Part shown: one piece after another, positions 34,052 through 46,826 of the stretch
How the letters are laid out: each line of letters begins with the position of its first letter
How positions within the stretch are numbered: position 1 is the stretch's first letter
Source: Cheilinus undulatus
Taxonomy: Eukaryota > Chordata > Actinopteri > Labriformes > Labridae
Direction: 5' to 3'
NCBI RefSeq assembly: GCF_018320785.1
Contig: NC_054872.1
Location: forward strand, 20,852,769-20,916,768
Length of the DNA: 64,000 nucleotides
Made by a program: the position numbers and the translations under genes
The notes under the pieces: generated by a model
Databases searched by the model: none
Told to the model about the DNA's origin: nothing
What the model saw: the letters and a program-made list of their open reading frames with translations, nothing else

Positions 34052-34262
34052 AACTACATAAACAACGTATATTTTAGGTACTCTGCCTTAAACTCTACAC
34101 GGCAGCACTTGCGTCCAATTGGACCTGAAGCACTTGATGGCACTTACTGATGTTGTTTCTTCTTGTCTAGATCATTGCTTGTGTTGTTCTTGCTCTCAAA
34201 TGTACGTCGCTTTGGAGAAAAGCGTCTGCTAAATGACATTGTAACATTGTATTGTAACATTT
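33530..34262 (+). mobile_element. L2-type LINE 3' end
   Basis: FSSVVPKWWNELPNSIRSTD, then STFKRRLKTQLFREHF (33637-33765), is the last conserved block of L2-like polymerases. The 3' UTR ends with CGCTTTGGAGAAAAGCGTCT GCTAAATGA, the hallmark L2 tail in fish, followed by TTGTAACATTGTAT repeats. An A30 run at 34021-34050 interrupts the UTR. Confidence 0.75.
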
Positions 34263-36720
34263 AAAAAATAAATGAACAGGCTATCCAATGGGACTGGATT
34301 TATTGGCATTTTTACAACCAAGAAATAATTTACCAAACACAAATTTCCTTTCTTTTTGTGCTAAGTTTGCATAAATTATATAATATGTATTCTTGCTTAG
34401 TTATCAAGGAAAATGTAGTGCATAATAGTTGTTTTGAAGTGTGTTATCAAAAATCAAAACATAGAAACAATAAGCAGCATAAAAACGACAAAACCTGGAG
34501 TTTTTTTTTTTTTTTTTTTTTTTTGGTTACAAAATGCTTTCTAAACAATACTATTTAAAAAGTTTTTCCACTTTTGAAAATAAAGGTATTTCTACAAAGT
34601 GCAATAGTGGCAATGTTTTAAACATAAAGGCATTTCTGCAGGCCTTTTTGTAAACCTTAAAAGTACTACTTTAGAAATTGCAGCCTTTTATGCATTCATC
34701 TAATTGCACAGCCTGGCACTGGGATTGGGATCAGATTAATCATGCAGCACTAGTGTCTGGGAAATTCAAGAAAACATAACACAATCAGACAAGACCAGAC
34801 GAGATAAATAGATAATGGTTTAAGTAAAACTGTTTTTGTCAAATATAGTTGACACTTTGGGAGAATTTGCCGTACTTACCTTGTAAAAAACACAACTTAA
34901 CTGCTGCAGATTTCTATTGTGTTGTCAATACAATCATTAAGCCTTTGATTTTTTCAAATCTTATACGACTTTTATTTGTAATAATTCTATTTGTGCTTTT
35001 GGATTTGTAAAGTGTGGGAACTTGAGTCATAGAGTATTACACCATGCTAAATCAAACAAAAGCACCAATAAACACATACAAATAAAACAAACCGAAATTG
35101 TCATAACAGGACAAAACTAATTGAATGAAACTTGATCTATGAGACTAGACAGATAAGACAAACAAGACAGTAAAAAAACTGACAGGAAAGACTGGATGGA
35201 CAAGATAATGCAGAGAGACAGAGCTTAAGGTGAAAAAGGAAAAGACAAAAGTATAATATGATAAGAAAATGGAGAAACAGGAATCATAATTTTCTATCAG
35301 TAGAAATGGGAAAAAAATGTGGACACAGTAAATGTGTGAATTCATGTGTGTGTAAAGAAACAACAGAACTTGCACAAATGCATTTAAATCCATTCATAAG
35401 TTCATATATCATTTATCCTTTAAATGTAATAATACAGCTGACAGAGGCTACCTACCATATCCAGTTTACTTTACTGAATATTAAGTCAGTGTACTTTTTT
35501 GAGCCGTTTGCATTCTGTCGTCATCTAATTTGGCATAGTTTACACTAAACACCAGTTCCATTTCTTCCAAGGAGTATTGAAGATTTGTTATCTAAAGTTC
35601 AAAGGTTATCTGTAGAGAGTGTTTTAGCTCACAGTGTGCATATTACTTTCTTTATAAATTCTAAGGGCAAGAAAACATTATTTCATGTACACAAAACTAG
35701 TTATTCTCATACACTGTAGAATAAGATGAGATGTGCTTACTTAAGAACTGGAGACACTTGTTGCCTCAGAAATAAAAGTAAGCTAAACTTGACTTTTGTG
35801 AATTCAACTAACTTGTTTATTTTCAATGTGCTGCAATTACACTAATTTACATTTCTGAGTAATAAATACTGATGCTAACTTTATTGTTTTAAGTATGCTA
35901 TACTAGTTTTAAATTCCATCCATTTTCTGTACAGCTTATCCCATTGGGGGTGGCAGGGGGGCTGAAACCTATCCCATTATTTTAATTGTTCATAATAGCC
36001 AATACTCAAATGTTATTTTAGTCTGCAGTACTTGAGCTAAATCATCTACTTTGAGTGTGCAGTACTTCGAAATCATTTTAGTGCACCGTAAACCATGAAA
36101 AGTTCATAGAACTCAAAATATAGCTGATTACATTAAAAAGATAAATAGGACTCACCAGTGCTGGATTGGGAAGTAAATTCAGCCTCAATATGTTGGGCTA
36201 GAATCAGGCCCTCACAACAGGTTGTAGACACTATTCCTTTGCCCTCTCAATACAGTGCTACCAAAACCCCCAAACTATTACATAGATCAGAGTTAAGTTG
36301 TATAAATACATCTAATGGTGTATTTTACTCAGATTTGACAGATTACCTTGTAATAGGAGGTAAGAATGGCGGACATATCCCTTACTGAAGAACACGTACA
36401 TAAAAAGCTAACAATTACTTCAAAAATCTTAGCTAGAGTGAGTAATAGTTTCAAATTAAGAATGCCTGAATGTAATAAAAATGCTCACAGTAATGAAATA
36501 CATTCAATACATTTACTGGAATAATGTCAATAAACACAAAATCTAAATTTGATTTTAAATGCTCAAATTAACAATTGATTATGCTCAGTTTTTCTTTTTC
36601 AATACATTATTCACTCTATGGTTAGTACTTTATTTTTTATTATATCAGCAGCTTTTCTTAACTTCTTACTGTGAATGCATGCAAAATAAAATACATAAAA
36701 AAAATAAAATAAGCTAAACA
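34263..36720. other. Gene-free stretch with one short known repeat
   Basis: Mostly AT-rich and unassigned, with a T22 run at 34501. At 35924-35985 CCATCCATTTTCTGTACAGC, followed by a GGGGTGGCAGGGGGGCTG block, is a fragment of a common fish repeat. No gene was found. Confidence 0.5.
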
Positions 36721-36730
36721 GGCCAACATA

Positions 36731-37303
36731 CCAAGAGGGTCTGGCTGCAGCCCTCGAGCAAACCTCTATGCTGGGGCGTTCGGCTGGAGACCTCTACGGT
36801 GGGGCGAAACCTCTTCGCTGGGGCGTGACGTACATTGCCCAAGCCTACGCTGGGCGTGCAGCGTGTTAGCTGTTGTTAGCATGACCTAGCTGCTGTTAGC
36901 ATGACTACACCGCTGTGCTTGTGACACATTAGCATAGCCCCGTATGCGGCTATATTTGGGCATGCAGCAGCACACCCCGACGCCCCAGCTTAGGGGTCTA
37001 CGCTATTAAAACCGGACTGGTTCGGTTTAGGCCTTTAAATCTGACTGGTTAGGTTTAGTTGTTTAAATCCAACTTGTTAGATTTAGGCATCAAAACCCAA
37101 CTGGTTAGATTTAGGGTCAGCCTGTCAGCAAGCAGATAGAGCTGAAATTTCATCACGGGTAATATACGTCACGCCCCAGCGTAGAGGTCCATGGCTTGGG
37201 CAATGTATGTCACGCCCCAGCGGAGAGGTTTCGCCCCACCATGGAGGTCTCCAGCCATTCCCCAGGGTAGAGGTTTGCCCGAGGGCTGCAGCCAGATGCC
37301 TCT
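36731..37303. mobile_element. Foldback DNA element with long GC-rich inverted repeats and 8-bp target duplication
   Basis: The left arm (36731-36850) and right arm (37160-37303) are inverted copies built around TCTGGCTGCAGCCCTCG, CAAACCTCTA, TGGGGCG and GCGTGACGTACATTGCCC. The flanks are identical: CCAACATA at 36723-36730 and 37304-37311. The centre holds four degenerate ~30-bp repeats with AACTGGTTAGATTTAGG (about 37010-37115). There is no coding capacity. The 8-bp duplication suits a hAT-like family. Confidence 0.75.
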
Positions 37304-37309
37304 CCAACA

Positions 37310-37778
37310 TACAGTGCTTAACAAGTTTATTAGACCACCCTAATCCTAACCAAAGTAAGGTTTATGCCACAGCTGCCCTAAATTAACAGCATTGGTAATT
37401 ACCAAAATCATTTCTTATGTCTCTGCAATGGTTAATACACCAATATGTAGAAGCTCTTTAACCCAAATGATATTTTTAATGCTGAAATATAATCATTATT
37501 GTTATCCATGAATTTTCTAATTTACTGATTTACAAAAAAACTGAGAAAAATAGTAAAGCACATTATTATTTCTTGATTAATATGTCAAATTATAGTTACT
37601 TACTTGCATTCCTGAACAGAAAAATTAGTTTTAGTGTTTGAATTTTATGCTTGATTCATTTCTGACTTCTCAGAGAAGCCCAGTGAGCTGGCTCAAATTT
37701 GGGTATAAAAAGGTGAATTCCATATTTGTCTCTGTGACAAATATGACAGGTGGTCTAATAAATTTGTTAAGCACTGTA
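37310..37778. mobile_element. Tc1/mariner-type MITE
   Basis: Terminal inverted repeats CAGTGCTTAACAA(G/A)TTT, then ATTAGACCACC, at 37312-37339 and 37749-37776 differ at one position. TA is duplicated on both sides (37310-37311, 37777-37778). The interior is AT-rich and non-coding. Confidence 0.85.
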
Positions 37779-38800
37779 TACCGCGTTCCAAATTATTGTG
37801 CAAATTGGATTTTAGTGTCATAAACATTCAGTTTTTGTTTTTCAATTAAACTCATGGATGGTTTTGTGTCTCAGGGCTCTTTGGATCACTGAAATCAATC
37901 TCAGATACCTGTGATAATTAGTTTGCCAGGTGATCCCAATTAAAGGAAAACTCCTTAAGAAGTTTTGCACGTTTTAAGCAATATGGGAAAAGGATTTCTG
38001 CGCTGCTTAAAAGCATCAACTAGTGCAATGCCTTGGACAAGGTATGAAAACATTAGACATTTCATGAAAACTTAAGCATGATCATTATACTGTGAAGAAA
38101 TTTGTGGCTGATTCAGAGCATAGACGGTTTGTGCAGATAAAGGCATAATGAGGAAGGTCTGTCAGACAAATACATCAGATTAAGAGAGCATCTTGTCTAA
38201 TGTAGGGTGGTTAGCAGATTAAGGGATGATAGTCAAATATTTTGAGTGCAATGACAAAAAATGCTTAAATTTTTTTTTAGTATTGTTTTCTTAAGACTAA
38301 AAATGAGTTTTATCAACCCAGAAACAAATAGTTGAAATAGCTGTTTTGGATTTTTAAGTAAAGATAACTCAATTTTTTTAAACACCTTTTACTGTTTGGT
38401 CTTTTAGTGCAGTACGTTCAGCTCAGTGTTTCTGAGTAAAATGGTTTTTACAGTGTGTTTTACAGAGAAATTTGCAACCAAAAGCAGAGAAATGATCCTA
38501 CATTAGACAAGAAAGGAACAGCATTCCACCTCAGACATTGCCAGACTGTTGTTGAAAAAAGTGGTGCTATGTAATGGTAGACATCACCCTGTCCCTACTT
38601 TTCTGAGCTGTGTTCCTACCAACAAATTTGAAATGAGTGAGTATTTCTCATGAAATGGAGAAAAAAGTCTCGATTTCAATATCTGATTTGTTGTTTGTGT
38701 TCTATTCTGGATAAAATATGTGTTTGTGAGATTTGCAAATCATTGCATTCTGTCATACATTTTACACAGTGCCCTAATTTCTTTGGAATTGGGTTTGTAT
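37779..38800. mobile_element. Remnants of further DNA-transposon-like repeats
   Basis: TACCGCGTTCCAAATTATTG (37779) is a recurrent DNA-transposon start in fish. Near 38720-38800, TTTGCAAATCATTGCATTCT and ACAGTGCCCTAATTTCTTTG GAATTGGG resemble the end of another common non-autonomous family. The part in between has degraded, unassigned sequence. Borders are uncertain. Confidence 0.4.
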
Positions 38801-39700
38801 GTGTTTGTCACTGAATTCATGCAAACTTTGTATCAAAGGTAGTTATCCGAGCCTCAAATGTTGCAATGTTTCTTTCCCAGAACAACCTCAGCTTTCAAAA
38901 TGATGCTATGTGCTGAAATATTTTTGCTACATTTGTGAAGACATCACATATTTGACGGAAGCAAGAGAGAAGGAGGGTGTTAAGAGGGAATCTCAGTGAA
39001 AGAACAGACTCTACACCGGCTCTCCAGGGAAGCACTCTCTGCTCAATCGCTTGCTCTTAGGTCCCCACTAATGACATCTCTAGCACCAGATTGCCTCCCC
39101 CTGCTCGAGTACTTGTTTCACTCTATTTTTCCGGAGAGCTGTTCCTAAAAAGGGGTGTTGAGCATGTGGAGGTGTGGGGGGAGGCCGTCTCTCAGACAAT
39201 CAAATGATAGGATTTTCTCTTCCAATCATTTTTGATAGCGCGTCTCTGTCTTCTGCTCTGGCTTTTGGTGCGACAAAGGGAAGAGAAAGGCTAGGGATAA
39301 AAAAAAAAAAAGCACTGAATGTGTTGTTTCAATTGGCTTCAGTTCCATGAAGATCATTCTTATTTTAGGGACCATTTTCAAGTTTTGTTTTTAATTCCTT
39401 CTTTTTACAGGCCTGAATAGCAGCACTCTCTGCCTCCTCTACCTGCATAGCAAGGGTTAACTTTAACGTGTACTTTTGTTGTGCAAGACTGCTCTACAAA
39501 CAATTTCTTTTACAAACCTTTGATAGCAAAATGTCAAAATTCTCTTTAGGTGAGCATAAACATCTTGTATCTGAAGCTTCTTTATGTCTGAAAACACTAA
39601 TGCTTTTAAATCTACCATCAACTAGCATTTTACCTTCTGCTTGTATTACTCATTTGAAACTCTAAATAAAGTTTAATTATTGCCACCTATCACTAACCTT
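38801..39700. other. Gene-free stretch, possibly single copy
   Basis: The section 38950-39290 has more balanced base composition than its surroundings. No reading frame or repeat is recognised; a regulatory role cannot be judged here. Confidence 0.4.
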
Positions 39701-39704
39701 GCAA

Positions 39705-40195
39705 AGCAGATGGACACGCCCGTTTCCGTGTTTCTCACTGGCAAATGCTTGCAAAGCTCCCATCTGAACCATTTGGGCCAAGTTAGAAATTGACAGGACC
39801 AATCAGCGACAAGGGGCAGTACTTTCAGGTGCGGCAGAGTCGTGACGTTAGCAAGCAGCAGCTAGAGGTCGGTGCAATTATGGAATTATGGCTAAAGACA
39901 TTAGCGTGGATGTTGCTAAAGCACCAGTTTTATCAGAACTTGATGACATTTCTTCGTCAAAAGAAGAACAAAGAACAGCAGTAAGTTGTTTTCTTTTCAA
40001 AAACAACAAAAGTCGTGTACTGACATGTCTACTGTTGCTATGGTTTGCATTATTCCTCGGTAGCTGCGCATGCGCACCTTGGTCGTGGCTACGTCGCATG
40101 TTTTGTTGCTCTGATTGGCCCGTAAAGATGTGACAGACAGAACGTTTGTCCAATCACACTCGAGTTTTTTTCAAAGGCTCTGCCCTTTCACACAT
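39705..40195. repeat. Dispersed repeat with RecQ-helicase-like first exon, copy 2 (reverse)
   Basis: Reverse orientation of copies 1 and 3. From 39888 on the plus strand it encodes MAKDISVDVAKAPVLSELDD, then ISSSKEEQRTA, followed by GTAAGT, a good donor exactly where RecQ-like relatives continue with the helicase motif I region. CCAAT boxes occur on both sides (for example CCAATCAGCG and CCAATCACAC), so it may be a mobilised promoter plus first exon. Confidence 0.6.
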
Positions 40196-40199
40196 GCTT

Positions 40200-41570
40200 A
40201 GTATTGAAGGTTTTCCAGATGGATGATGAAACACACCCATCTCGCGTGTCAGGTTACTATAACACCTCTTCATCACAACAAAAGATTTAAAAAATCTGAG
40301 ATAAGCAGATAAATTTCATCTCCTGATGAGCATCAATCAGGGAAATTATACTTCCTGATTTTCCAACCTGAAGAGGTGACTGCATGAATCATGGATATCT
40401 ATAAAAATAAGCGCAAACATAGGAGATTAATATGTTAAAATAGACGGTGGTGAGCCATGTTTACTATGTGTTTATGTGCAGGCTGTGCATACACTGTTAG
40501 TAGCTGACAGTACAGGATAAAGTACAACCCATGTGGCTTTGGAACAAATGCTGTCGCCATCTTTGATGACACTGAGGTCCATAACTCTACTAACAAAATG
40601 ACTCTAAGAAAAATTGTGCTATTAAACTGTATAATAAGGCCACTGTTGCTTTTCAGCTCAGATAAGTTAGTCAGCGGTTCAGCTCCTCTCTTTCTTTCTG
40701 CTATAGGGGGCCACACACTGCATGTTAATTGTGCCGAATGTCGGGCTGAACCCCCCCAGCTGTGGTTAGCAAAGACCAGATTATCACACGGTTCTTAAGA
40801 TTCTCTTGCCAGACTATCCTATACTGTGGTGCGAGTGAAATTCTGAAATTCTCCCTTTCTGACCTGATCTCTCATACCTGGAAATGAAGGTTAGTTTAAA
40901 CTTCTGAAAACTGAACAACATATTATACTGCAAATATATAGAAGGTATGTGACGTCATAAGCAGCGTGAGTCCTGCCGCTGAGTGACAGAAAGAGCAGTC
41001 TACTGATAGGAATTCATATAGTAAGTGGTGTTATTTCAGCTGAAAATTGTTGTGTATTTAATTACTCCATTTTGGTGATGTTCACTGCGGTCAGTACAGA
41101 TCATCCGCTGATTAAATCTGTTGGAAATGTCAGAAATATTTGGAGCCATAACAGTACATTAATAAAAAGACACAAGATGAAGCTGGGCTATTACAGTAGA
41201 TACAACAAGCATCAGATTGTGATGAATTATTACCTTAACCTCACTCCATTCTCCTTAAATTTCAGCAGATCAACCACAGGGATAAATAATACTAAGATGG
41301 CAAGGCATCTAATTACACCAGATCATGTTTAATAGTTCTAAAAGTCCAGTGATGTCAATTAACACAGCTGGTTTTATAGGGAAAGACCAAAAACTTCCAT
41401 AAATTTTTCTCACAGGTGAATGAAGCAGTGGTTTCTGAACTGATATGATTTCTTTTTTGGTTAAATTCTAAAGTTGTTTCTGTGATCATTTCATAAAGTG
41501 AACATAATTAGGATGCTAACAAATACAACAAAATATTAAAGTTGAAAGCTGTCCCATGTGAATTTATCAC
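40200..41570. other. Gene-free stretch
   Basis: No supported gene. Short open frames lack family features and splice contexts. Confidence 0.5.
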
Positions 41571-41573
41571 ATT

Positions 41574-41969
41574 TATGACGGCCTCCTGCCTTTTAGGGCC
41601 TACTGTTGTGTTTTGTGTGTTGTCCCTACTGGTGTCTTGTCTGTCTTACCCTGCAGGTTGGTAGGTGGGGTTTACCACACCTGGGTGGATCTGGCCATTC
41701 CACAAGGTGTATAAAGCTGGCAGTTGATCTTCACACTCTCTCTGCGCTGCTGCAGCTCTGCTTTGCCCTGCTCTGCTGCAGCGCCCCAGCACTGCGATTC
41801 CTTGTTTGCACTATGTTTGGTTTAGTTATCTTCTTTGTTAGTTTAATTGTCATTTAATTGAGTTGTTAATCCTTTAATTAATATTTGTTTGTAATAAAAT
41901 CACTTCCTTATTTTTGTAAAACCTGTATGTCGCCTCATTTTTGTCATGACTTTGAGCCAGGTCATGACA
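41574..41969 (+). mobile_element. Probable solo LTR
   Basis: About 395 bp with TATAAAG at 41710-41716, AATAAA at 41893-41898 about 180 bp later, and ends TATGACGG... / ...GTCATGACA. CATT flanks both sides (41570-41573 and 41970-41973) as a 4-bp duplication. The layout is that of an LTR; no internal retroviral-type genes are adjacent. The left end lacks the usual TG, so the border may be off by two bases. Confidence 0.5.
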
Positions 41970-42029
41970 CATTAAAGATAATATAAAGGTTTAACTGGTG
42001 TTCAAATTGAGCTAGATTAAGAAAGACAG

Positions 42030-42625
42030 GATGAGGTGGGCTACGTCTTCAAATAGGCTACATCCCAAATTTTTGCAAACAGATTTAACAGCTTCAAGTT
42101 TAAAGCTCCATCAGATTGGAATAACCTACCTCACTCACTTAGATCTATCACCTCTTTTCATATCTTTAAATCATCTCTACTTATTTACTGTCAAACATCC
42201 TGCTCTTGCTTTTGATGTTCTTTCTCTGTTGGATTCAGTCTGTCTGGACTTACTCTCCTCTTGCTCGAGCTCATGGGCCTCATATTAGATGTATTTACTG
42301 TGCTTTACCCTGTGCCTTGATGTTGAGTACACTATGTGTGTATGTACTGTATAGTAGGTATGAATATATATCTACATGCATATTGTGTAATATTGACTGG
42401 TTGGTGGGTGGCTAGGCTTGTGGGAGCATTAAGTGTGAATGGGTGTGAGTGTGTGTGTGTGTGTGTGTGTGGTGGGTGTCTTTGTGTTTAAATGTTTAAG
42501 TATTATGTTCTGGATTTAACTCTAATTATGATTTTGTATTACTGATGATTATACTTATGTTTTGTAAGGATGCCCTTGAAAATCAGATGGGGCTCAACGA
42601 GCTATCCTTGAAATAAACAATAAAC
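42030..42625 (+). mobile_element. LINE 3' end fragment
   Basis: Starts with a degraded polymerase tail (LKLHQIGITYLTHLDLSPLF, with AWNNLP-type sequence in relatives) and ends TGCCCTTGAAAATCAGATGG, then GGCTCAACGAGCTATCC, a typical CR1/L2-like UTR with an AATAAACAATAAAC tail. Confidence 0.5.
42445..42472. repeat. (GT)n microsatellite
   Basis: About 14 GT units inside the LINE 3' UTR. Confidence 0.95.
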
Positions 42626-42639
42626 AAACAATAAACTAT

Positions 42640-43935
42640 AGGGCGATCATTTTAAAGATTAGTTAAAATATAAGAAGAAGTAAACAAAACCCTAAAATAC
42701 AGAGTAACAACTTACCTAAAGCCTCATACTGACAAAACTTTAAGTGTTAATTCAGTTTCATCACTGATGAACCAGGCTGATGTGTTTAGCTGATCTGTAT
42801 TACTTGAAACGAAGTCCATTCTAAATGTCAGGAAACTTGATAGAGGACCACATATTAATGTCAAAGGTCGACTGTCTTTAGGAAATGGTACGGACCTCTG
42901 TCCAGTCTAAATATCCCTAATTTAAACAGATATCTTTTTCTTCCATTTCTATGTTTCCCATAGAGCAGACAGACGTTTTGCCACTCAGCCCGGCCGAGCA
43001 GCCGTTTCGTGCACTGGAAGTGACGTCAGTGCATACCCTCTATTAAGCAGTGGTACAAGTGCTCAGAATGAAGTGAAAGTAGCAACACCGCAGTGTAAAA
43101 ATACTCTGATACAAGTGTAAGTCTTTAATCCAATTCATTTTTTGTGCCAAACAAAATGTAAACATAAGTCCGACTGTATTTCAGAATATTCTGTTGTACT
43201 ACTAGTTTACTGATGCATTCATGTGTGTATCACTCTGATGAGGTAAAGATGAAGCTGATGTAGAATGAGACTGTGGAGAGTGAAAACAGAGGGGAATACA
43301 AACCTGGCAGTTCAGCAAAAGTAGCACAATTATTTTCTCTTTTTATTTTATTAGCAGACCACTAATACTGATTTCAACAGTCCATGAGATGTTGTTGTGA
43401 CAGAGGTTTGTGAGGTTTTTTAAATTTTCTCTATTCACTCCTTTTGTCAGTGCTGCTGCTGTTCCAATTACTCAAGTCTGGTGGCAGCAATCAGTCACCC
43501 ATCATTTGAGTTACGGTGAAATAATACAGGACAGCAAAGAAAGTCCATTAACCTGATTAAGTCAGGCAGATAAGGCTTCACGCTCAAAAATGTATTTTCT
43601 GGTATTTTTTAAAACTTTTAAATGTCATTTTCATTCCAGATGTATCGGATTGATTGAATTAAGCAAATCACCTCCTGGATCTGATAATGTCATGCAAAAC
43701 TGATTTGATTTTGCTTCTTTGATTGACTAAATGCCACTTTAGCTGTGCTAGGACTTGTCCTCACAGTACCTCCTCTACACTGCAGGCCAGCATGCATGAG
43801 GTGTTTCCAGGTTATTTTGTAATGTTTTTTTGTTTTTTTTTAAGAGGAGGATGGTGCTTAAACATTATAGCATACACCACTGGATTTCTATATTTGAAAA
43901 TGTTCAGTAGCCTAAATGTACACCACTTTATTTCC
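42640..43935. other. Gene-free stretch
   Basis: A small CpG-containing patch at 42985-43035 (CCCGGCCGAGCAGCCG and GACGTC) is the only notable feature. No gene was recognised. Confidence 0.45.
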
Positions 43936-43940
43936 ACAGG

Positions 43941-44080
43941 ATTTTATTTTATTTAAGGTTTATTTGTTAGGGACAGATACAGTAAACATAAACAACTGAG
44001 AACAGGCATTCCATGCAAGTATCATAGTACTTATAGCAAATGCTAATTTGCAACACCCATCCCTAGAAAGGCTTTTGTGA
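43941..44080 (-). mobile_element. Retroelement 3' tail in reverse
   Basis: TTATTTAAGGTTTATTTGTT, then AGGGACAGATACAGTAAACA, reads in reverse as the frequent fish LINE end CTGTCCCTAACAAATAAACC. A strongly truncated copy. Confidence 0.5.
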
Positions 44081-44884
44081 GAATAAAATGCTAAAACAGT
44101 TGATTAAAAGGGAAAAAAAGTGAACTGGGTCCAATGGAGACAGTAAAAACAGTGAACAGTGACAATGTTACAGAAAATCAAACATGAGAGCAGCTCTGTC
44201 CCACTCTTAAAGTGCAAAGATCACCTTAATTGCTATAATATTACTGAACTATTTGTATCACTTCATCCAGTGCACACAAAGTGGCAAATTAATCTTTTGA
44301 CATATCAAAGTGCTAATATTGTCATGTAAAGCTGGCTGCATCAATACCAAGAAATAAATGAGCTTTTCTAATGATAAAGCATGGGCTTTTGAGGGAAGTT
44401 TAAACTGCTTTGTCATCTCCTGGTTGGAATCACACTTTGCACAGCTGTCTAGTACAACATGGCCTCACTATCATGAAAGCTGGTTGTGAACACGGTCCAT
44501 GCTTTCCATCCTCTTTAACAAACAGCACCGTAAAAACTACTGAACAGTTTACTTTTAATGTAAAATAACATGGTATCTTTAGTCCTTTTTTAAAACAACT
44601 CTTGGGAGTTTCCCCTTGCATGCAAGCTGGATAGTTGCACTATGGAGAAGTCTGGTTTGTTCTGAAGCATAATGCAAACAGCCACCGTTCTGTTGCAATA
44701 CTGTTGACACACTAAGAGAGTTTGGATTTTTACAGGGGATTGTAGAGGAGAGACTTATCAATAATTAATTTACAGCTACAGAAAATACAAGACCTTAGTT
44801 CTGACACTAAAGCTATGCTAAATGCTTAGCAGACAACCGTTTGGTATAGCATATGAAAGCCACATCCTGATGTCATGCAGACTT

Positions 44885-45490
44885 TAACCTGGGAGCTGGA
44901 CTGATAAGAGACATTGATCATGTACAGACTCAGTGATCACCATCTGAACATAGAGACAGGTAGACACACATACACCTGGATACCTAGAGAGGACAGACTG
45001 TGTCAGCTCTGTACTCAGAATCAGGTAGAAACAGAAACACACTTCCTGCTGCACTGCAGTAAATATGAACACAACAGAAAAGAATTCAGTAATCAGCAAC
45101 AAAATGTTTGTCACTTTGATTCACTACAGGATGAACATACAATGACATACATGTTAGGAGAACACAGACTCGTCTGTATAGATGCTGCTAAATACATTCC
45201 ATCCTGCCATCGCCTGAGGGACAACCAATCAGTCTCTTCCTAACAAACATACTGAATTTTATTATTTTTTCTTTTTCTCTTTTTTTTATTCTTTATTTTC
45301 ATTTCTATTATTTTTTAGTCTTATTGTTTTATCTAATTAATCAGATTTATTTCATTATACTTGATTATTTGTAGAATTATTTATTAGGCAAATGTATATT
45401 TTATGTAAATATTTAATGCATTTTTATTTTTTTGTACACTGCTTTGGCAGTAACCCATCTGTTCATGCCAATAAAGCAAATTGAAGTTAA
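44885..45490 (+). pseudogene. Non-LTR retrotransposon C-terminal zinc-finger part and 3' end
   Basis: Open reading YRLSDHHLNIETGRHTYTWI, REDRLCQLC and ETETHFLLHCSKYE gives a Cys-x2-Cys...His-x4-Cys knuckle typical of the C-terminus of LINE polymerases that also carry an endonuclease. The 3' UTR ends CATGCCAATAAAGCAAATTG. Only the last ~110 codons remain. Confidence 0.7.
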
Positions 45491-46655
45491 AATTGAAATT
45501 AAATTGATAAAGTCTACATTAAGTTAGGCAAACAGACACAGCTGTTTGCATTTGTACATGCTACTGTATATGACATGTCAGAAATGTTATGAAGGAGCAT
45601 ACATGAAAGGTGCTTTTAAAGTTCTGCATGTGCTTCATTCCTATAGCACACTATCAAATTTGCTGCTCAGGTCAGTGGTATAGAGAAGAGACATTATACA
45701 ACAGTTTAGGCCTGTGCACATGGAGTCCTTTTTATTGTCAAAAATTGCCACATTTAAAATGAAATATGCTTACATGTTGTGTAAGGCATGTTTGCAGACT
45801 CTAAAACAATCATTTGTTATCATTATTAATAATGTGTTTTGGAGCAGTTACATTTTTTGTGTTGTTTCAGCTATGGAACATACTTTTATACGTTTATGAG
45901 GCAGTCTTGCCTCTGGCAATAGTGCAAACACACTGACTGACATGTCACAGCAGCATGCAAACAGTCAATGAGGTGTCTGGTGCAAAGGCCTTTAGTTTGA
46001 TGGATAAGAGGCATTTCATGGGTGACGGTACAGGAAAACATCACTATTAGGACACAATATGCATTGCTCTTCCTTAACCAGACCATTTGAATTCTTTTAT
46101 ATTTATGGCTAACAGTGTGTTTCTTTACCTATCAGTCTCATTCCTCTGGATCAAAAGGCTCTAATTTGACTGCTCTCGTGATAAAATAAATTTGGAGAAT
46201 GTTTGGGTTGCTTAGCAACAGTCCAGTTTCAGTGAAACTGTGGAACTACTTGTTGGTGGAGATAGAAATAATCTGTAGTTGGTTTTTACTTTTTTTCTAT
46301 CTGCTGCTTGAAAAATTGGAATATCTAACTGCTCTCAGCCTGTGGCCTTGTGCCTTTGACTGAATCACAGCAGGACTAATATTTAGTACATCAGTGTCTT
46401 TTGTGTGATATTGCTTTAAAAATACAGGGGGAAAATCATGATACACAGCAATACCTGCACATTCAAACTAACACCATCAGGGTTAATTCTGACACTGATA
46501 GTGTCACCACAGAATTGATTTGACCCTTTGGAGGATTGGTAACTTAACACTATTTAGTTGCCATCAATGACTCCTTTTGGAGTTAAAAATGGCCTCTTCT
46601 TACCAGCAGTGTCACTAAAGCTCAGCACCTTTTTGTAGTGTTAGAAATATACTCT
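45491..46655. other. Gene-free stretch
   Basis: AT-rich; nothing recognised. Confidence 0.45.
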
Positions 46656-46657
46656 CT

Positions 46658-46826
46658 GGGATGCAGGTGGCCTAGTGGTTTAAGGCGTGCCCCGTGTACG
46701 CAGTCAGCTTGGGTTTTAATCCATCCTGTGGTGCTTTCCGGCATGTCTCTCTATTGTTTCTGATTCTATCCACTTTCCTCCGCTTTCAATAAAGGCATTA
46801 AAACCCCCAAAATAAATCTTTAAAAA
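46658..46826 (+). mobile_element. tRNA-derived SINE
   Basis: A-box-like TGGCCTAGTGGTTTAAGG and B-box-like GGGTTTTAATCC start the unit. The body continues with GGCATGTCTCTCTATTG and ends CAATAAAGGCATTAAAACCC, then A-rich. The same family occurs at 63.23 kb. Confidence 0.7.
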
